In this document: one piece after another, positions 36,165-47,618 of the stretch
Position numbering within the stretch: the first letter of the stretch is position 1
How the letters are laid out: each line of letters starts with the position of its first letter
From: Adenophora triphylla var. japonica
Lineage: Eukaryota > Streptophyta > Magnoliopsida > Asterales > Campanulaceae
Direction: 5' to 3'
DNA: 64,000 nt
Assembly: GCA_022495995.1 (NCBI GenBank)
Contig: JAFEMH010000521.1
Span: 186,001-250,000, forward strand
Made by a program: the position numbers and the translations under genes
Notes under the pieces: generated by a model
Databases searched by the model: none
What the model saw: the letters and a program-made list of their open reading frames with translations, nothing else
Told to the model about the DNA's origin: nothing

Positions 36165-38149
36165 ATGACTAGGGAAGAAGAGCTATCCTTAGCCTTGGAA
36201 AACAGTCGTAAGGCCCATGAGGAACAGCAGACCATGCTCATTGATGCGCTCCGCCGTCATGGGGTCCAGATAGTGGTAGATCCCAACGGTTCCCTGGTCA
36301 TGGTAGAAGATGAAACTCCAGAAGTAACCATCTCAGCTCCCCTAGCCTATAACCAATGCCTTCCTCCATCCATATATGATCCATTGCCAAAGACTGTCCC
36401 TTTTCAGTCCTTCCCAATGTCTCAAGCCATCAGGGTCCCGACACCCTCTCCTCCTTAGATAAGACCCAACTTTGTTCCCTACCAACAGAGAACAAACGCT
36501 ACAGCTATCTCGTAACGCAGCCTCTGCACTACCCCATGGGATTCGTTCCCTCTCCCCAGTATGGGCCATCCCAGACAATTTCTAGGCCTCAGAATCAATC
36601 GAGTGACCTTTTCAATCTATGCCCTTCCACAGCAGATCTTCCACCCCTAACCTTGCCAACAGGATCCCACGAGGCTCCTTTTTCCTACTTCTGCAACTAC
36701 GAGCCTAATTCCTATGCCTCTGGCCAGCCTCATGGAAACACAGGATCAGGCCAAGTTTACACTTACTTCCCTTCCAAAGATCCCCAAGCCATGGTACCAG
36801 CTACCACTGTGTTAACCACTGTCCTGCCGCTCAAATCTGATAAGCCAGCTTTGGAATCGAACAATCCTAAACCATCACCTGACCCCAACATGACTTGGTT
36901 GATGGAACAAGTTAAGTCCATGCAAGAGAAGTTTGGAGAACTGAGCACCAAAAAGGCAGCATACCAGATCACCGATCCCAAAGAAATTGTCCCTCTTCCT
37001 CCAAAATTCCGGATGCCTGAGATTGAAAAGTTCAATGGCACCAATTGTCCCCGGACTCACATTGAAAGCTACCTGCTTGCCATGAGAGCCAAACATTGTA
37101 CACATCAGCAAATGGAGGACCATTTTCAGCTGTCATTAAAGGGTTCAGCTCTTAGATGGTTCCTGCATGTAAAGCCAGAGGCCCGAGCCACCTGGGACCA
37201 GATCAAGGAAGCATTCCTGGAAAAGTATAAGGCCAACTTGAATTGGGAAACCAGCATGAATGACCTACAAGGCACTCTACAACGCCCAGATGAGCCAGTA
37301 AGTGAATTCTACAAGAGATGGAATTGGAAGCTTAGTGAAATGATGACCCCGCTGAATGAAGAGGAGCAGATGGAAATCTTCCAGTCTTGCTTGAAACCTC
37401 AACTAAGGGTCCAAATTGGCAATTACTATTATCCTGACCTCCGGCAATGGTAAATGTCGGCACCAAGTTTGAAAATGCCTTCAACATGGCCCCGGCCACG
37501 AGCGACCAACTCCTACCGCTACAAAGCACCAGTTTCAAATGCCACAGCTGTTACTATAAAAGGAAAAGAAACGGTTGGCGCTGTCAATTATATTCAGAAT
37601 GAGAGGGTTGGACAAAATTCAAGCCAAGTCGCTGCAAAGCCAAGGCCTCGCTCCTATACTGCAGAAGATTTCGGAATGCCACTAGAAAAAGTCTTCGACG
37701 GTTTGGTAGCTGAAGGACTCATCAGACCTTTGGAAAACTGGAAACCAAAGAACCCTAGTGTCAGGATGGACAAAACCAAGCACTGCCGCTTTCACAAATA
37801 TCATGGGCATAACACCAATGATTGCACCTACCTTAAGTTCCTGATCTCTCGCCTGATTGAAGAAGGCAAGCTGGAGCCGCCTCGGGGTCCTAATGTGGTC
37901 AAGAATCCTCTTCCCGCTAACAATCAAGTCAACGTGATCGAATTTGGAGAGACAAATGCAGTCAGTTTTGGGAATCTAAAGATCATAGACATCCTGAAAT
38001 TCAATGTTCCTTATGCTGAATTACAAGGAAAGTGGAAAGATCTGATTAATGCCGCCGCCATGGAAGGACAGTTTGGACCCATAGTAGGAACTGATTTCGT
38101 TAATGTTGTCAGAGCCCGAGCCTCTCTTTTTATGATATCGAGCCGGTGA
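36165..38149 (+). pseudogene. Element B gag
   Basis: The start is the ATG at 36165 (MTREEELSLALEN), chosen because the A copy also has its Glu-rich N terminus just after the conserved leader block. A frame break near 36456 is followed by an open frame 36536-37453 with the gag core (ALRWFLHVKPEARATWDQIK, YKANLNWETS, FYKRWNWKLSEMM). After a stop at 37451, the frame 37454-38149 holds the modified zinc knuckle CRFHKYHGHNTNDC (about 37786-37827) and the tail LIEEGKLEPPRGPN. Gag would form the particle and bind RNA. Two breaks prevent a full product. Confidence 0.85.
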
Positions 38150-38850
38150 CCATGGTCAAGATTACAGAAGAAAGGCTCACTTATAAAGATTGCGAATTTG
38201 AAGTGAAACAAGCTATGTTAATGAAAGTCTCTTCAGAACCCTTCATCACCCATGATGAGCATAATGTGTTTGTGATGGCTCTTACTACCCCTGAAGATCA
38301 GTCCCAACCCCCTGTTTGGGAAAAGGTGGAAAGAAGAATGAACAAGCCAGAAGACTTTTTCGATGAAGAAAGGTCTCTCGGATCTTTGAAAGTACAAGCT
38401 GGTCCTACCATCCCGGAGGTACATATGGATGCAGTCGGATTCGGAAATGAGCTCGCGCCAGACCAGTCAGACATCTCCCACGGGAATGGTGTCAACAAAA
38501 GCAATGATGGACAACAGGATGCACAACTTTCTGAAGAATGCTGACAAGACTGCTACTCCCCAGGGCAACAGCAGGAAAGAGTAAACCCCGAGTCAACTGC
38601 GTCAAACACTTTGAGTCAATAAGTAGTGTAGGGTCCGAGTAAGTAGGGTTAAGAGTCGGTTTGAGTCGGGAATCTTTGAATTCCGAGTCCTACGAGTCAT
38701 CCGAAGGCCTCACGCTGAGGATTATGAACATGTAATCAATGTCATCTTTCCACTTTGCTTTGAATGAAATGACGAGATCTTTACGAGTATCCTCTTATTG
38801 CCAACTTAACAAATGATAAATTAACTCAAAACTTAACAACGAGTTAATAA
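38150..38850 (+). pseudogene. Element B gag-pol linker; protease motif absent
   Basis: One open piece at 38155-38544 (KITEERLTYKDCEFEVKQAM) belongs to the pre-RT linker of Tat polyproteins. No D-[TSN]-G-[SA] protease motif is found between gag and RT, though A has one at the corresponding place, so the protease was lost by deletion. 38545-38850 is non-coding and matches the spacer of A. Confidence 0.6.
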
Positions 38851-40111
38851 TGAATCATTTGAACAAGATGCAAACACACTAAACGAACAATACATTAAAG
38901 AAATCTTTAAGCAGGTTACAGAAAAAGAGGAAAACCGGGCCCAAGCTGGCGAGGAGGTTTTGACAAGTGTTAACTTGGGTACTGTTGAGGAACCTAAAAA
39001 GACACAGATTGGAAGCTTCTTCCAGGGGGTTGAAAGGGATAGACTGGTTAATCTGCTCCGAGAATACATGGACGTCTTCGCATGGTCGTACAAGGATATG
39101 CCGGGGCTAGACAGTTCAATAGTAGAGCACAGAATCCCTCAAGCACCAGTTGCTAAGCCGATAAAGCGAAGAAGATCGAAGCCGAGAATGGTCTCTACGA
39201 GGTCAAAGAAGAGATTGAGAAGCTCGCGGGTAGGATTAATCGAGTCATCGAATACCCGACATGGTTGTCCAACATCGTGACCGTAACCAAGGCCAATGGG
39301 AAGGTGCGGCTTGTGTGGATTTTAGAGATACTGAACAAGGCCGGCCCCAAAGACGATTACACCTTGCCAAACATAGACATCTGGTGGACTCCACTTTGCC
39401 AACTACGAAGTTAAAGCCTTCGTTGACAGCTTTGCAGGCTACAACCAGATCAAGATGGCCGAGGAAGACCAAGAAAAGACAGCCTTCACCACACCGTGGG
39501 GAACTTACTGCTATACAGTGATGCCATTTGGGCTCAAGAATGCCGGGGCTACTTATCAAAGGGCAGCAACTGCGCTTTTTCATGACATGATCCACAAGGA
39601 GATTGAGGTCTACATCGACGACATGATAATCCACTCCAAAGACGAGGATGGGCAGCACTTTATTGACCTGCGAAAGTTCTTCGAGAGGCTAAGACAACAT
39701 TCCATGAGACTAAACCCTGCTAAATGCACCTTCGGAGTGACAAGGGGAAAAGTGCTTGGGTATATGGTCACGGAGCGAGGTATCAAAGTCGACCCCCGAA
39801 AGATCAAAGCCATTATAGACATGAGGCCACCTCAAACCCAGACAGAAGTCAAAAGCTTTATGGGCAAACTGCAGTACATCAGCCGTTTCATCAACCAGTT
39901 GACCACTATGTACGAGCCCATCTTCAAGCTCATGAAGAAGAATGTAGATACAGAGTGGACCGAAGAATGCCAGGATGCCTTTGACCAGATCAAGGCATAC
40001 TTAGTACATCCTCCAGTGCTATGCCCCCCACATAGACAGAAACCTCTTCTGCTCTATCTCATTATCACTGATACGGCAGTTGGGGCTATGCTTGCTCAAA
40101 CTCTCGGGTAG
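38851..40111 (+). pseudogene. Element B reverse transcriptase
   Basis: The frame begins with VNNESFEQDANTLNEQY, followed by TQIGSFFQGVERDRLVNLLR and VFAWSYKDMPGLDSSIVEHR. After a frameshift near 39175, ANGKVRLVWI and KDDYTLPNID appear, then another break at about 39380. From 39455 one frame runs to 40111 with KTAFTTPWGTYCYTVMPFGL, the catalytic EVYIDDMIIHSK (YIDD at about 39610-39622) and LGYMVTERGIKVDP. It continues into the start of RNase H (ITDTAVGAMLAQTLG). The catalytic core is intact but upstream breaks prevent a full enzyme. Confidence 0.9.
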
Positions 40112-40880
40112 AGAATGACATTTACTTTGTCGGCCGGAAGCTACAGGGAAGTGAGCTCAATTACTCTGCATGTGAAAAGACTTATGCAGGACTGGTCTGG
40201 GTAGTCAGCAAGCTGAAGCATTATATGCAAGCCCACCCTGTGAATTTGGTCTCAAAAATGGACCCCATCAAGTACATCTTCGATAAACCTTCCCTTTCGA
40301 TGCATCTAGCAAAGTGGTCCTTCTTCTTAGCAGAGTATGACATCAACTATGTGACCAGAAAGGCCATCAAGGGTCAAGCATTGTCAGACCATCTGGCAAA
40401 CTTTCCCAGTAATGAGGACCGCGGGCCTGAACCCCAATTCCTAGATGAAGGGATCTTTGTAGTTGAGCCTGAGAACCGGTGGCAGCTATTCTTTGATGGA
40501 GCTGCTAACAAAAGAGGGAATGGCATAGGGATGCTACTGGTCGATCCGAAAGATGAGCATACACCCATAGCCCTCAAGCTGAACTTCCCTGCCACGAACA
40601 ATGTTGCCGAGTATGAAGCCTGCATAGCTGGTTTAGAAGCTTCCCTAGAGAGGAATGTCAAGGAGCTCGAAGTTTATGGAGACTCAGCCCTGATCATCAA
40701 CCAGGTCTCCAACAAATGGAAGACTGTGGACCCTAATCTTCAGCGGTATCATACCCATATGGAGGAGTTGACTGGACAGTTCGGAGAAGTGACTTTCCAC
40801 TACTTGCCAAGGAAAGAACAGTTCGCGAGATGCCCTAGCTACTCTAGCCTCACGGTAGAGATCCCCGAGGAAAAGCCATA
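40112..40880 (+). pseudogene. Element B RNase H region, including a second (Tat-type) RNase H
   Basis: After the stop at 40109 the first RNase H is out of frame (to about 40230). From 40225 an open frame carries the connection region (AEYDINYVTRKAIKGQALSD) and then the second RNase H of the Tat lineage: WQLFFDGAANKRGNGIGMLL, EYEACIAGLEASLERNVKEL and VYGDSALIINQVSNKWK. This holds the catalytic Asp-Glu-Asp pattern of RNase H folds. A frameshift at about 40825 breaks the end (ARCPSYSSLT where D has ADALATLASL). Confidence 0.85.
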
Positions 40881-40933
40881 AAACCCTTGAGTGGGTAGAA
40901 GAGAAGCCCCGGCCTTACATTTGTGAAGTAGAC

Positions 40934-42233
40934 TTGGGACTGAGCCTATCAAGGAACCACAGTACAATCAAATTTACTAGTTCCTCAAAGATGGGGAGTC
41001 GGCTTTCGAGAGACGAAGAAGGTAGACCAAAAGAAGGTGTCAAAGCCAAGAGCTTGCAAGCCACGAAAAGGTTGGCCTCCCATTATGTCATTCTAGGAGG
41101 CAACCTGTACAAGAAACGGTACCAAGGACCACTCCTCTTGTGCGTCACTCAAGAAAGGGCCAAAGAGTTAATGACTGAAGTCCACAATGGTCCCTGCGGT
41201 CCTCATATGAATGCTAGAGCCCTAATGCAAGTGATCCTCAGAATGGGTTACTACTGGATTTCCATGGAGACAGACTATGTTCAGCATGTCCGAGCGTGCG
41301 ACAAATGCCAACGGTTTGCCAACCTCAACCATCTCCCACCTCATGACTTGTACTGCATGACGACTCCTTGGCCGTTTGCAACTTGGGGTATTGACGTAAT
41401 AAGGAAGATAACCCCGGCAGGAAGCAATGGGCATAAATTTGTGTTAGTAGCCGTCGACTACTTCACCAAGTGGGTAGAGGCCAAGTCCTACAAGGTCCTC
41501 ACTTCCAAGAAGGTGGCCCAATTTATCAAGGAAAACATAATGTGTAGATATGGGGTGCCCAATGAGATCATTTTTGATAATGGGTCGCACTTTGAAGGAA
41601 GGCTGCGATAGGTTACTGTCAGAATTCAGAATCACTCGCCACAAGTCATCCCCATACAGACCTCAGACTAACGGAGCCGTGGAAGCTGCTAATAAGACGC
41701 TCGAACGGATCATCCGGAAAATGGCCACCCGTGGTCGTGATTGGCCCGAAAAGCTGCACCTGGCACTCTGGGGCTACAGAACATCTGTCAGAATAGCTAC
41801 AGGATAAACTCCTTTTGCCCTAACTTACGGGATGGAAGCAGTGTTACCAGTGGAGTTGGAAATCCCATCATTAAGGGTCCTCCTAGAAAACAGTGTCAAC
41901 AAAGTAGAATGGCTACGTAGCCGGCATGATGAGTTGGCCCTGCTCGACGAAAGAAGGCTAAAAGCCATGGAACACACCCGAGCCTACCAGAGGCGAATGG
42001 CCAGAGCATTCGACAAAAAGGTCAAGGCCAGGGACATCAAAGAGGGTGACTTAGTATTGAAAGTGAAGCCCCCTACCAGAGACAACCCCCTGGGAAAACG
42101 GGAACCCGTTTGGATCGGCCCGTATGTGGTGCGAGAAGATACTATCGGGAGGAGCCATGAAACTTGCGGACTGGACGGCAATCCCTTTGTCCACCCAGTC
42201 AACGGTGATAAGCTCCGAAGGTACTATGTCTAA
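40934..42233 (+). pseudogene. Element B integrase
   Basis: The open frame to 41611 holds the zinc-binding part (EVHNGPCGPHMNARALMQ ... CDKCQRFANLNH) and the core (TWGIDVIRKITPAGSNGHKF, IIFDNGSHFEG). A one-base shift at 41605 separates it from 41550-41807, which carries RPQTNGAVEAANKTLERII. The catalytic residues Asp, Asp and Glu are all present. A TAA at 41805 is followed by the C-terminal part (YGMEAVLPVELEIPSLRVLL, GDLVLKVKPPTRD) that ends at 42233. One frameshift and one stop make it inactive. Confidence 0.9.
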
Positions 42234-42235
42234 AA

Positions 42236-42236
42236 A

Positions 42237-42268
<32 letters not shown>

Positions 42269-42460
42269 AAAGAAAAAAATCTTAGTGCAAAAAGAGTAAT
42301 ACCCGGCTAGGTGAAAACCCAAAAGGGCGGTCTAGGCAAAAGACGGGGTTGCACATAAAAAAAAAAAAACCTTAGTGCAAAAAGAGTAATGCCCAGCTAG
42401 GCTGAAAACCCAAGAAGGGCAGTCTAGGCAAAAAACAGGGCTGCACATAAAAAAAAAGAA
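42236..42460 (+). repeat. TA microsatellite and two-copy repeat after element B integrase
   Basis: A (TA)n run (about 42237-42262) is followed by a roughly 88-bp unit present twice (CTTAGTGCAAAAAGAGTAAT, ACCCGGCTAGGTGAAAACCC, AAAAGGGCGGTCTAGGCAAA). The part GGCTAGG...AACCC...GGGCGGTCTAGGC can fold as a hairpin. Confidence 0.85.
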
Positions 42461-42946
42461 AGTTCACCAGAATGAACTATGAAGACCTGAGCCCCTTAGT
42501 CTTTCTTGTAAAAGGGGAACGTAGGCAGCCATTTATGGTTCGGTCTAAACAATAAAAAGGGCGATTAAGTTTCCATGAAATGCGTCCTAAATAAATAATT
42601 AAGGATATTCGAGTTTTCATAAAATGGGTCCTAATCAATAAGACATCTGAAATTTCCATGAAATTGTGTCTTGATTAATTTCTAAGATAATATCTCTTGT
42701 TCATTACAAGTTAAAAACTTCTTGATGAGTTCAAGCACGGTCTACTCTTGACTCTGCTAACCTGCTATAAAGATCTAAAATACAATAAAATGCCTAATAA
42801 AACTACTGTGTTTGCAAAAATGGCAATAAGGGAATCCTAAGAAAAGATATGTCAGTCGTCATTCGCTGAGTCTTCTTTGGCCTTCTTCCCTTTACCTCGA
42901 CGCCGTCGAGTTTTCTTTCTCTTCTTCTCCAAGATATCAGTCTCCC
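42461..42946 (+). other. Spacer between integrase and antisense gene 1, element B
   Basis: GGGGAACGTAGGCAGCC (about 42517) is shared with A and D. The 30-bp block 42719-42748 is identical to 10010-10039 of A and includes CTTGATGAGTTCAAG. Just before the end of antisense gene 1, minus-strand text reading KKRKKTRRRRGKGKK (about 42930-42885) lies in another frame than the ORF; it matches the basic tail in A and could be the true C terminus after a frameshift or splice. Confidence 0.6.
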
Positions 42947-44341
42947 TCATCCCGATCTCCGGTTCCTCGCTGGAGCCTCCATCAAACCTGTGTCAATAAG
43001 TGCCCTCTCAACACGGGCACGAGTCCGCACTTCCTCCCTCTGAGCCTCAGTCAAGGGAGCGACTTCAGAAAGCCTCTTGTACTGAGCTTCCATATCTTTG
43101 ATAAGGTCACCCGACTGGTTATGGTGACTCGCCTTAGCTTCAGTCTCCCTCAGAGTCCTACTCGAGTCGCAGTCAGCTCCTAGTAAAGCCTGACGTCTCT
43201 CTCCCAAGATGACCTGAGTCGCTCCCATCTCTCTCTCGTACCAATCCAAGTAGACAGTGGTCAAGATGGTACTCTTCCTGCTCCTAAAGATAGCCCTGGG
43301 TGGGAAAGCAGTGTATGTCCAAGCCCTCGAGAAGAATGAGAAGTTGGCTGGATCCCTCATAGCTAATGGCACCACCTCCATGGTACGGATGTCCTCCCAA
43401 TCGCCCAATGGCTCCTGTAAGGCCCCGAACTGCCTAGATACCAAGCAGGGTATGTAAAAGGATGACCAGCAGAACCCTGGAACCCTCACTATATAGGACT
43501 CCTGAAATATCCTCCTGGTCTGCAACCTCCAGTGAAGTACCCACCAGAGAATGTCTGAAGTGGATAGCCTAGCCATCATCAGCTCCCAATCATCTTGGCC
43601 CTGCTGCCTAGGCAAACCTCTCCGAGAAATCACCCAAGGGCACTGAGTCGGCAAAGCCTCGAGCCTCTCCTGCAGCCATAAAGTCAGCACAGCCGAACTC
43701 CCAGACCTCATGAAACGGTCTCCTCTAGCCATCCTATCAATACCGTGAAGGGTCTCGCCCAAAACCAGTGGGACAATGTCCTTCCCAGCCCTGCAATCTC
43801 TAACCATGTCCAAGAGACCACCATGACAGATCCCCAAGGACTCAGCGGTGAACAGAGAGGAAAATATGCTGAGGATAAAGGCATCCATAGCCACCATGGT
43901 CTCAGCCATAGCCGGAGACCTAAACCTGCCCGGGATATCGGAAAGGTCAATCCTGTCCGGAGCAATCATCATCTCCTTAGCCTCTCCCAGAGAAATCTGC
44001 AGAAAAGATGCAAGATTTGCCGCCACCGGCACGTCTTCGATCAATGGAATCAATATAGCCTCAATTTCAGGACCCCCAATCAAGGCTCGGAAGTCTTCAT
44101 GCATTGGGACAATCTCATTGTAAGAAAAGTAGTAAACGTGTCTCCGGACGTCCCAGAACCTTGCTGCTGCTCTCAAAAGGTCCCAATCGGGTGGGAGATC
44201 CTTCAAATGCTATAAAGACTTGATCTTGAATGAAGAATCAAACAACCCCTTGTGAGATTGAAAGTTGTATCTCACCCAAGACTGAAGATCGGACAGAAAA
44301 CGGTCTCTCTTCCCCCTTTGCAATCTGACGGGCTTCTCCAT
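42947..44341 (-). pseudogene. Antisense gene 1 of element B: DUF7745/plant-mobile-domain-like ORF
   Basis: It runs from the ATG at 44341 (MEKPVRLQRGKRDRFL) in one frame to 42947, broken only by a TAG at 44213-44215. The N-terminal half holds LLRAAARFWDVRRHVYYFSY, MHEDFRALIGGPEIEAI and FLQISLGEAKEMM. The middle holds ESLGICHGGLLDMVRD and VPLVLGETLHGIDRMARGD, and Trp/Arg-rich segments follow. The C-terminal part has EAQREEVRTRARVERAL. The F-W-D-x-x-x-H-x-x-x-F and A-L-I-G-x-P pattern is that of DUF7745 and the related plant mobile domain. It reads against integrase. About 465 residues. In hosts, plant mobile domain proteins are linked to gene and TE silencing; the role here is unknown. Confidence 0.75.
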
Positions 44342-44479
44342 TGCAAAATGATCAAAGATGGTGTCTTTAGGTCCAATATGTGCTCTGGGAACATTTGGGA
44401 CAAGTCTAAGTTGAAAATGAAATGAAATGGCCAAGCCTTGATTTTATTCTAAAAATAACCAGTCCAGACAGAACTGTGA

Positions 44480-44530
44480 GCCGCACGGCTTCATTTGCTC
44501 CAGAGACCAGACCGCACGGCCTCATTTGCC
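44480..44530 (-). promoter_or_regulatory. Motif pair upstream of antisense gene 1, element B
   Basis: GCCGCACGGCTTCATTTGCT is at 44480-44499 and ACCGCACGGCCTCATTTGCC at 44511-44530. They are 139-189 bp upstream on the minus strand of the ATG at 44341 and match the motif in the element B LTR promoter. A TTATTTTTAG TATA-like string (minus strand, about 44450) lies between them and the gene. Confidence 0.65.
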
Positions 44531-44872
44531 TGATGTAAAAGACAATCTGCAGCAACCAAGTTGCTGCCCAAAGGGAGTTTTTCACCCCACTTTTCCAACC
44601 AAAACCTGTGCAAAAACATGTCCAAAGACCATCCATGCAGTTGTGTATCATTATAAATCATTTTGGCCCAGTTTCAGCCCCGATTCCAAGCAAAAAACTG
44701 CCCCGAGGCTCAAGTAATATGCCAATTCATAAAGCATAAAATAGAAAAGCAAATAAAACATTAATACATTGTTTTCGCCCCATCGGTGCCCAAATAAAGC
44801 AAAAAATAAGCAAAATGTGCATAAAACTCGTTCATTGTTTGTTTTTCTTCCTAAGTCAATTCTAGAGACCTC

Positions 44873-47472
44873 CTAGGCCTCCGATCCTTCCTCTTCATCG
44901 CTACTCAGCTCATAGACGCTAGCCTCCCTCATCAAGTCCTCCGTGTCACTCACATCAAATAGATGGACATTCTCATGCTCGTACTCAGCCAGCTGCTCTA
45001 GGATGCCAGCATTGGGTCCTTTCCCCCGAGGAATGGCACTAGAGGAGTACTCTGAGGCTAAAGAGGTGGGTGCCGTGCCCCCGACGTGCCTTCTTTTGCG
45101 CACGGGCTCCTGCACGTTTGCTGCCGCCTTTAAAGCGCAGGCCAGCTTCCTCAGAAGGGACTGGCACACATCTTTCCAGCCCCTATTCTGCCTGACTAAG
45201 CCATCATAAGTCCGAGCTGGAACCTGAGAAAAAGAAAAGAAAATCTCAGAAAAATCTCAGAATTGCAAAAAAGCAAAGAAATCTGAAAGAAAAGGGAAAA
45301 GACTCTAAAGTGTACTTACAGTGCTGTCCGGCGGCAGAGTATACTGGGGCTCCCTAGTATCGGGGACAGGTATCCTGAACCTCCTTGGTACCCCATTGAC
45401 CACGTAATAAAGATGAGCAGGAGGGATCGGCGGATCAGAAGGCTCGGCCTCCCCATATCCCTGAGTGACATCTAGCTTCACTAGCTTCTGTGGCGTCCTC
45501 AGTCGCTGCTCCACAAACACAGCATATGGGGTATCCAGATCAAAGTACTCTTCAGCGGCCACGCCTGCGTGATATCTCTCTATCTCATCCGCCTGCCAAT
45601 CCCGGGGCTGCAGCATCCGTGCTGGAGGATTATGAGGGGTAATGGCATCTAGTGAAGGGATGTGGCCATGCTGCCTGGAAAACCGGTCCCCTAGATAGAT
45701 GACATCACATGTCAGCCCGGTCAACCACCGCCTCTGTCTAGTCACCTCCACGGCCTCTCCTAGCAAAATCTCTGGATACCTCCCCCAAGGATAAAAATCC
45801 ACTCCATCGTGCCCATCCCTGTTGATAACTGGCCTAACCATCTTGTAGTCAAAGGTGATCCGGGTCTTCCCGGTGAACTTATCCCTCGCATCTCCCCTCC
45901 AACGGACCATAGCGGGAAAGATGGTAGCATCGCTCTGTTGGTTCCACGGAAAGAACCTGATCACCTCGCAAAACCAGACCTGCATGTTCAAAACATCAAA
46001 AAGGTCATTTCTCTCTCATGAAAGTCTCAAAGACAGAAAGTAAAAGAGAGAAAGAAAAGTGAGACTACCTCAAGAGCAAAAGAGAAGCAATCCATGGAGG
46101 CAGCCTTGTTCTGGCTGTACAGATCCAGGGAGAAGTAAAGCTCCGCCAACCCGGCCTCGCCCCAAGAGACCGTCCCAATCCCATCCACATCCTCCAGAGA
46201 GTCGAGAAGGCAAGTCATAGCCAGAGTCCCAGAATTGGCAAAGATGGTGACTGACAGCATCAACCACATAAAGGCTCTAGCAAGCTGGTGGGCAGTCACC
46301 TCATTAGCAGCAAATTCCTGCATGCAGTTCTGGACTGCCACCTCAACATTCCTTGTCTCCATCCCGAGCCCCTTGGGAATAAGCTCAAATCCAACCAAAG
46401 CTCTAAACTCCTCCGCTGTAATATGGTTCCTTCAGGTCACAGGCCTCCCGGTGAACTGCAGGCCGGTGATAGCAGTAAAATCTGCAGGTGTCACCGTCAG
46501 CTCCCCCCAGCTAAGATGAAAGCTGTGGATGGTGTCCCACCAGAACTCCGAAAGGGCCTGGATCAAGCCCTTTCTCTTCGAGGTAATGTGAATACCTCTG
46601 GCAATAGCCTCAATGAATAAGTCCAGGCCGGTAGCCCTCACCAGCTGCTTAGGGTTCACCCCATCTTTCTCAAAATCAGGCATCCTCTGCCATAGACTGA
46701 CTGCAATCTCGGAAGGCCCCCTAGACTTGTTCTCCTGTAGACAAGCACAGCAAAAGAAATGTGTCAGTCTTTTTCAAAAAAGCATGCATATATTCAAAAG
46801 TGCACATACTTTCAAAAAGAAAAGCATTCGTAAAATTTTTCTAGCATCCTTTGCATGAAAAACTTGTTTTTCATCACTTGAAACACATCGTGTCATGCAC
46901 ATTGCTATCCTAAGCACAAAATCACAATTTTCAAAATTATTTGCACATAAGCATTAATTTTTTCTCAAAAATGGCATGCATGAATCCTTTTCATCACCCA
47001 AAATCCCATTTTAGCATCCATGATCAAAATTTGACCTAATTCTAGCACATACAAGGACTCCGTCACATCTTAGACAATTATTTTCCCAATTTATTTTCAA
47101 AAATGGGTCATTCTCATTATTTCTTAAGAAAATTGCACATGCATGATCGTTAACCTTCTTAACCTCATAGGTTAATCATTAATATTTCAAAATCGTCATC
47201 AAAAATCCTAGGAAAATTCGAGAAATTCCTAAAACTCGAGTCAAGCCCTAGAACCAATCAAAATCGACGGAATTGAGTAAATTAAGAATGCTTACCCCAA
47301 CCGATTGAGGATTTGTCGATTTGTGCTCCCTCCTACCCGGGTAGAGCTCCGATGGAGGCATGAGGAAGTCATACTTCCTCTCCGTACGAACGAGTTCTTT
47401 CCTCCTCCTTCGAGCAGCCTCCGAGATGTTTCTTCTTGCTTGCCTTGGCATAGGATTTCCCTCCGGATCCAT
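44873..47472 (-). pseudogene. Antisense gene 2 of element B: four-exon plant mobile domain gene
   Basis: Minus-strand exons are 47472-47296, 46734-46069, 45979-45320 and 45223-44873. The introns begin GTAAGC, GTAGTC and GTAAGT and end CTACAG, ATGCAG and CTCAG; all are phase 0, giving about 618 residues. Exon 1 is basic (RRNISEAARRRRKELVR). Exon 2 holds the plant mobile domain core FWWDTIHSFHLSWGELTVTP. Exon 3 holds VWFCEVIRFFPW and VDFYPWGRYPEILLG. Exon 4 ends in an acidic tail (ELSSDEEEGSEA). One TGA at about 46432 is the only break. Element E has the same exon plan. The gene reads against gag-pol. Function unproven. Confidence 0.85.
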
Positions 47473-47618
47473 CTCAATCAATAGAAGCAAGGGAATTGAA
47501 GGATTTTGAAGAAAATTCTCTCCCTCCTCTCTCTCTTCCTTGGCGACTGATGGGCGGCAATAATGCCCAGTCCCCGTTCAAAATCTGTTTTAAATAATCT
47601 GGAAAAATCAGGCTTCTA

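Noticed and set aside
39245..39658. Minus-strand frame of 137 codons inside RT of B
   Set aside because: Shadow of the RT coding strand; the YIDD motif and flanking conserved text are on the plus strand.
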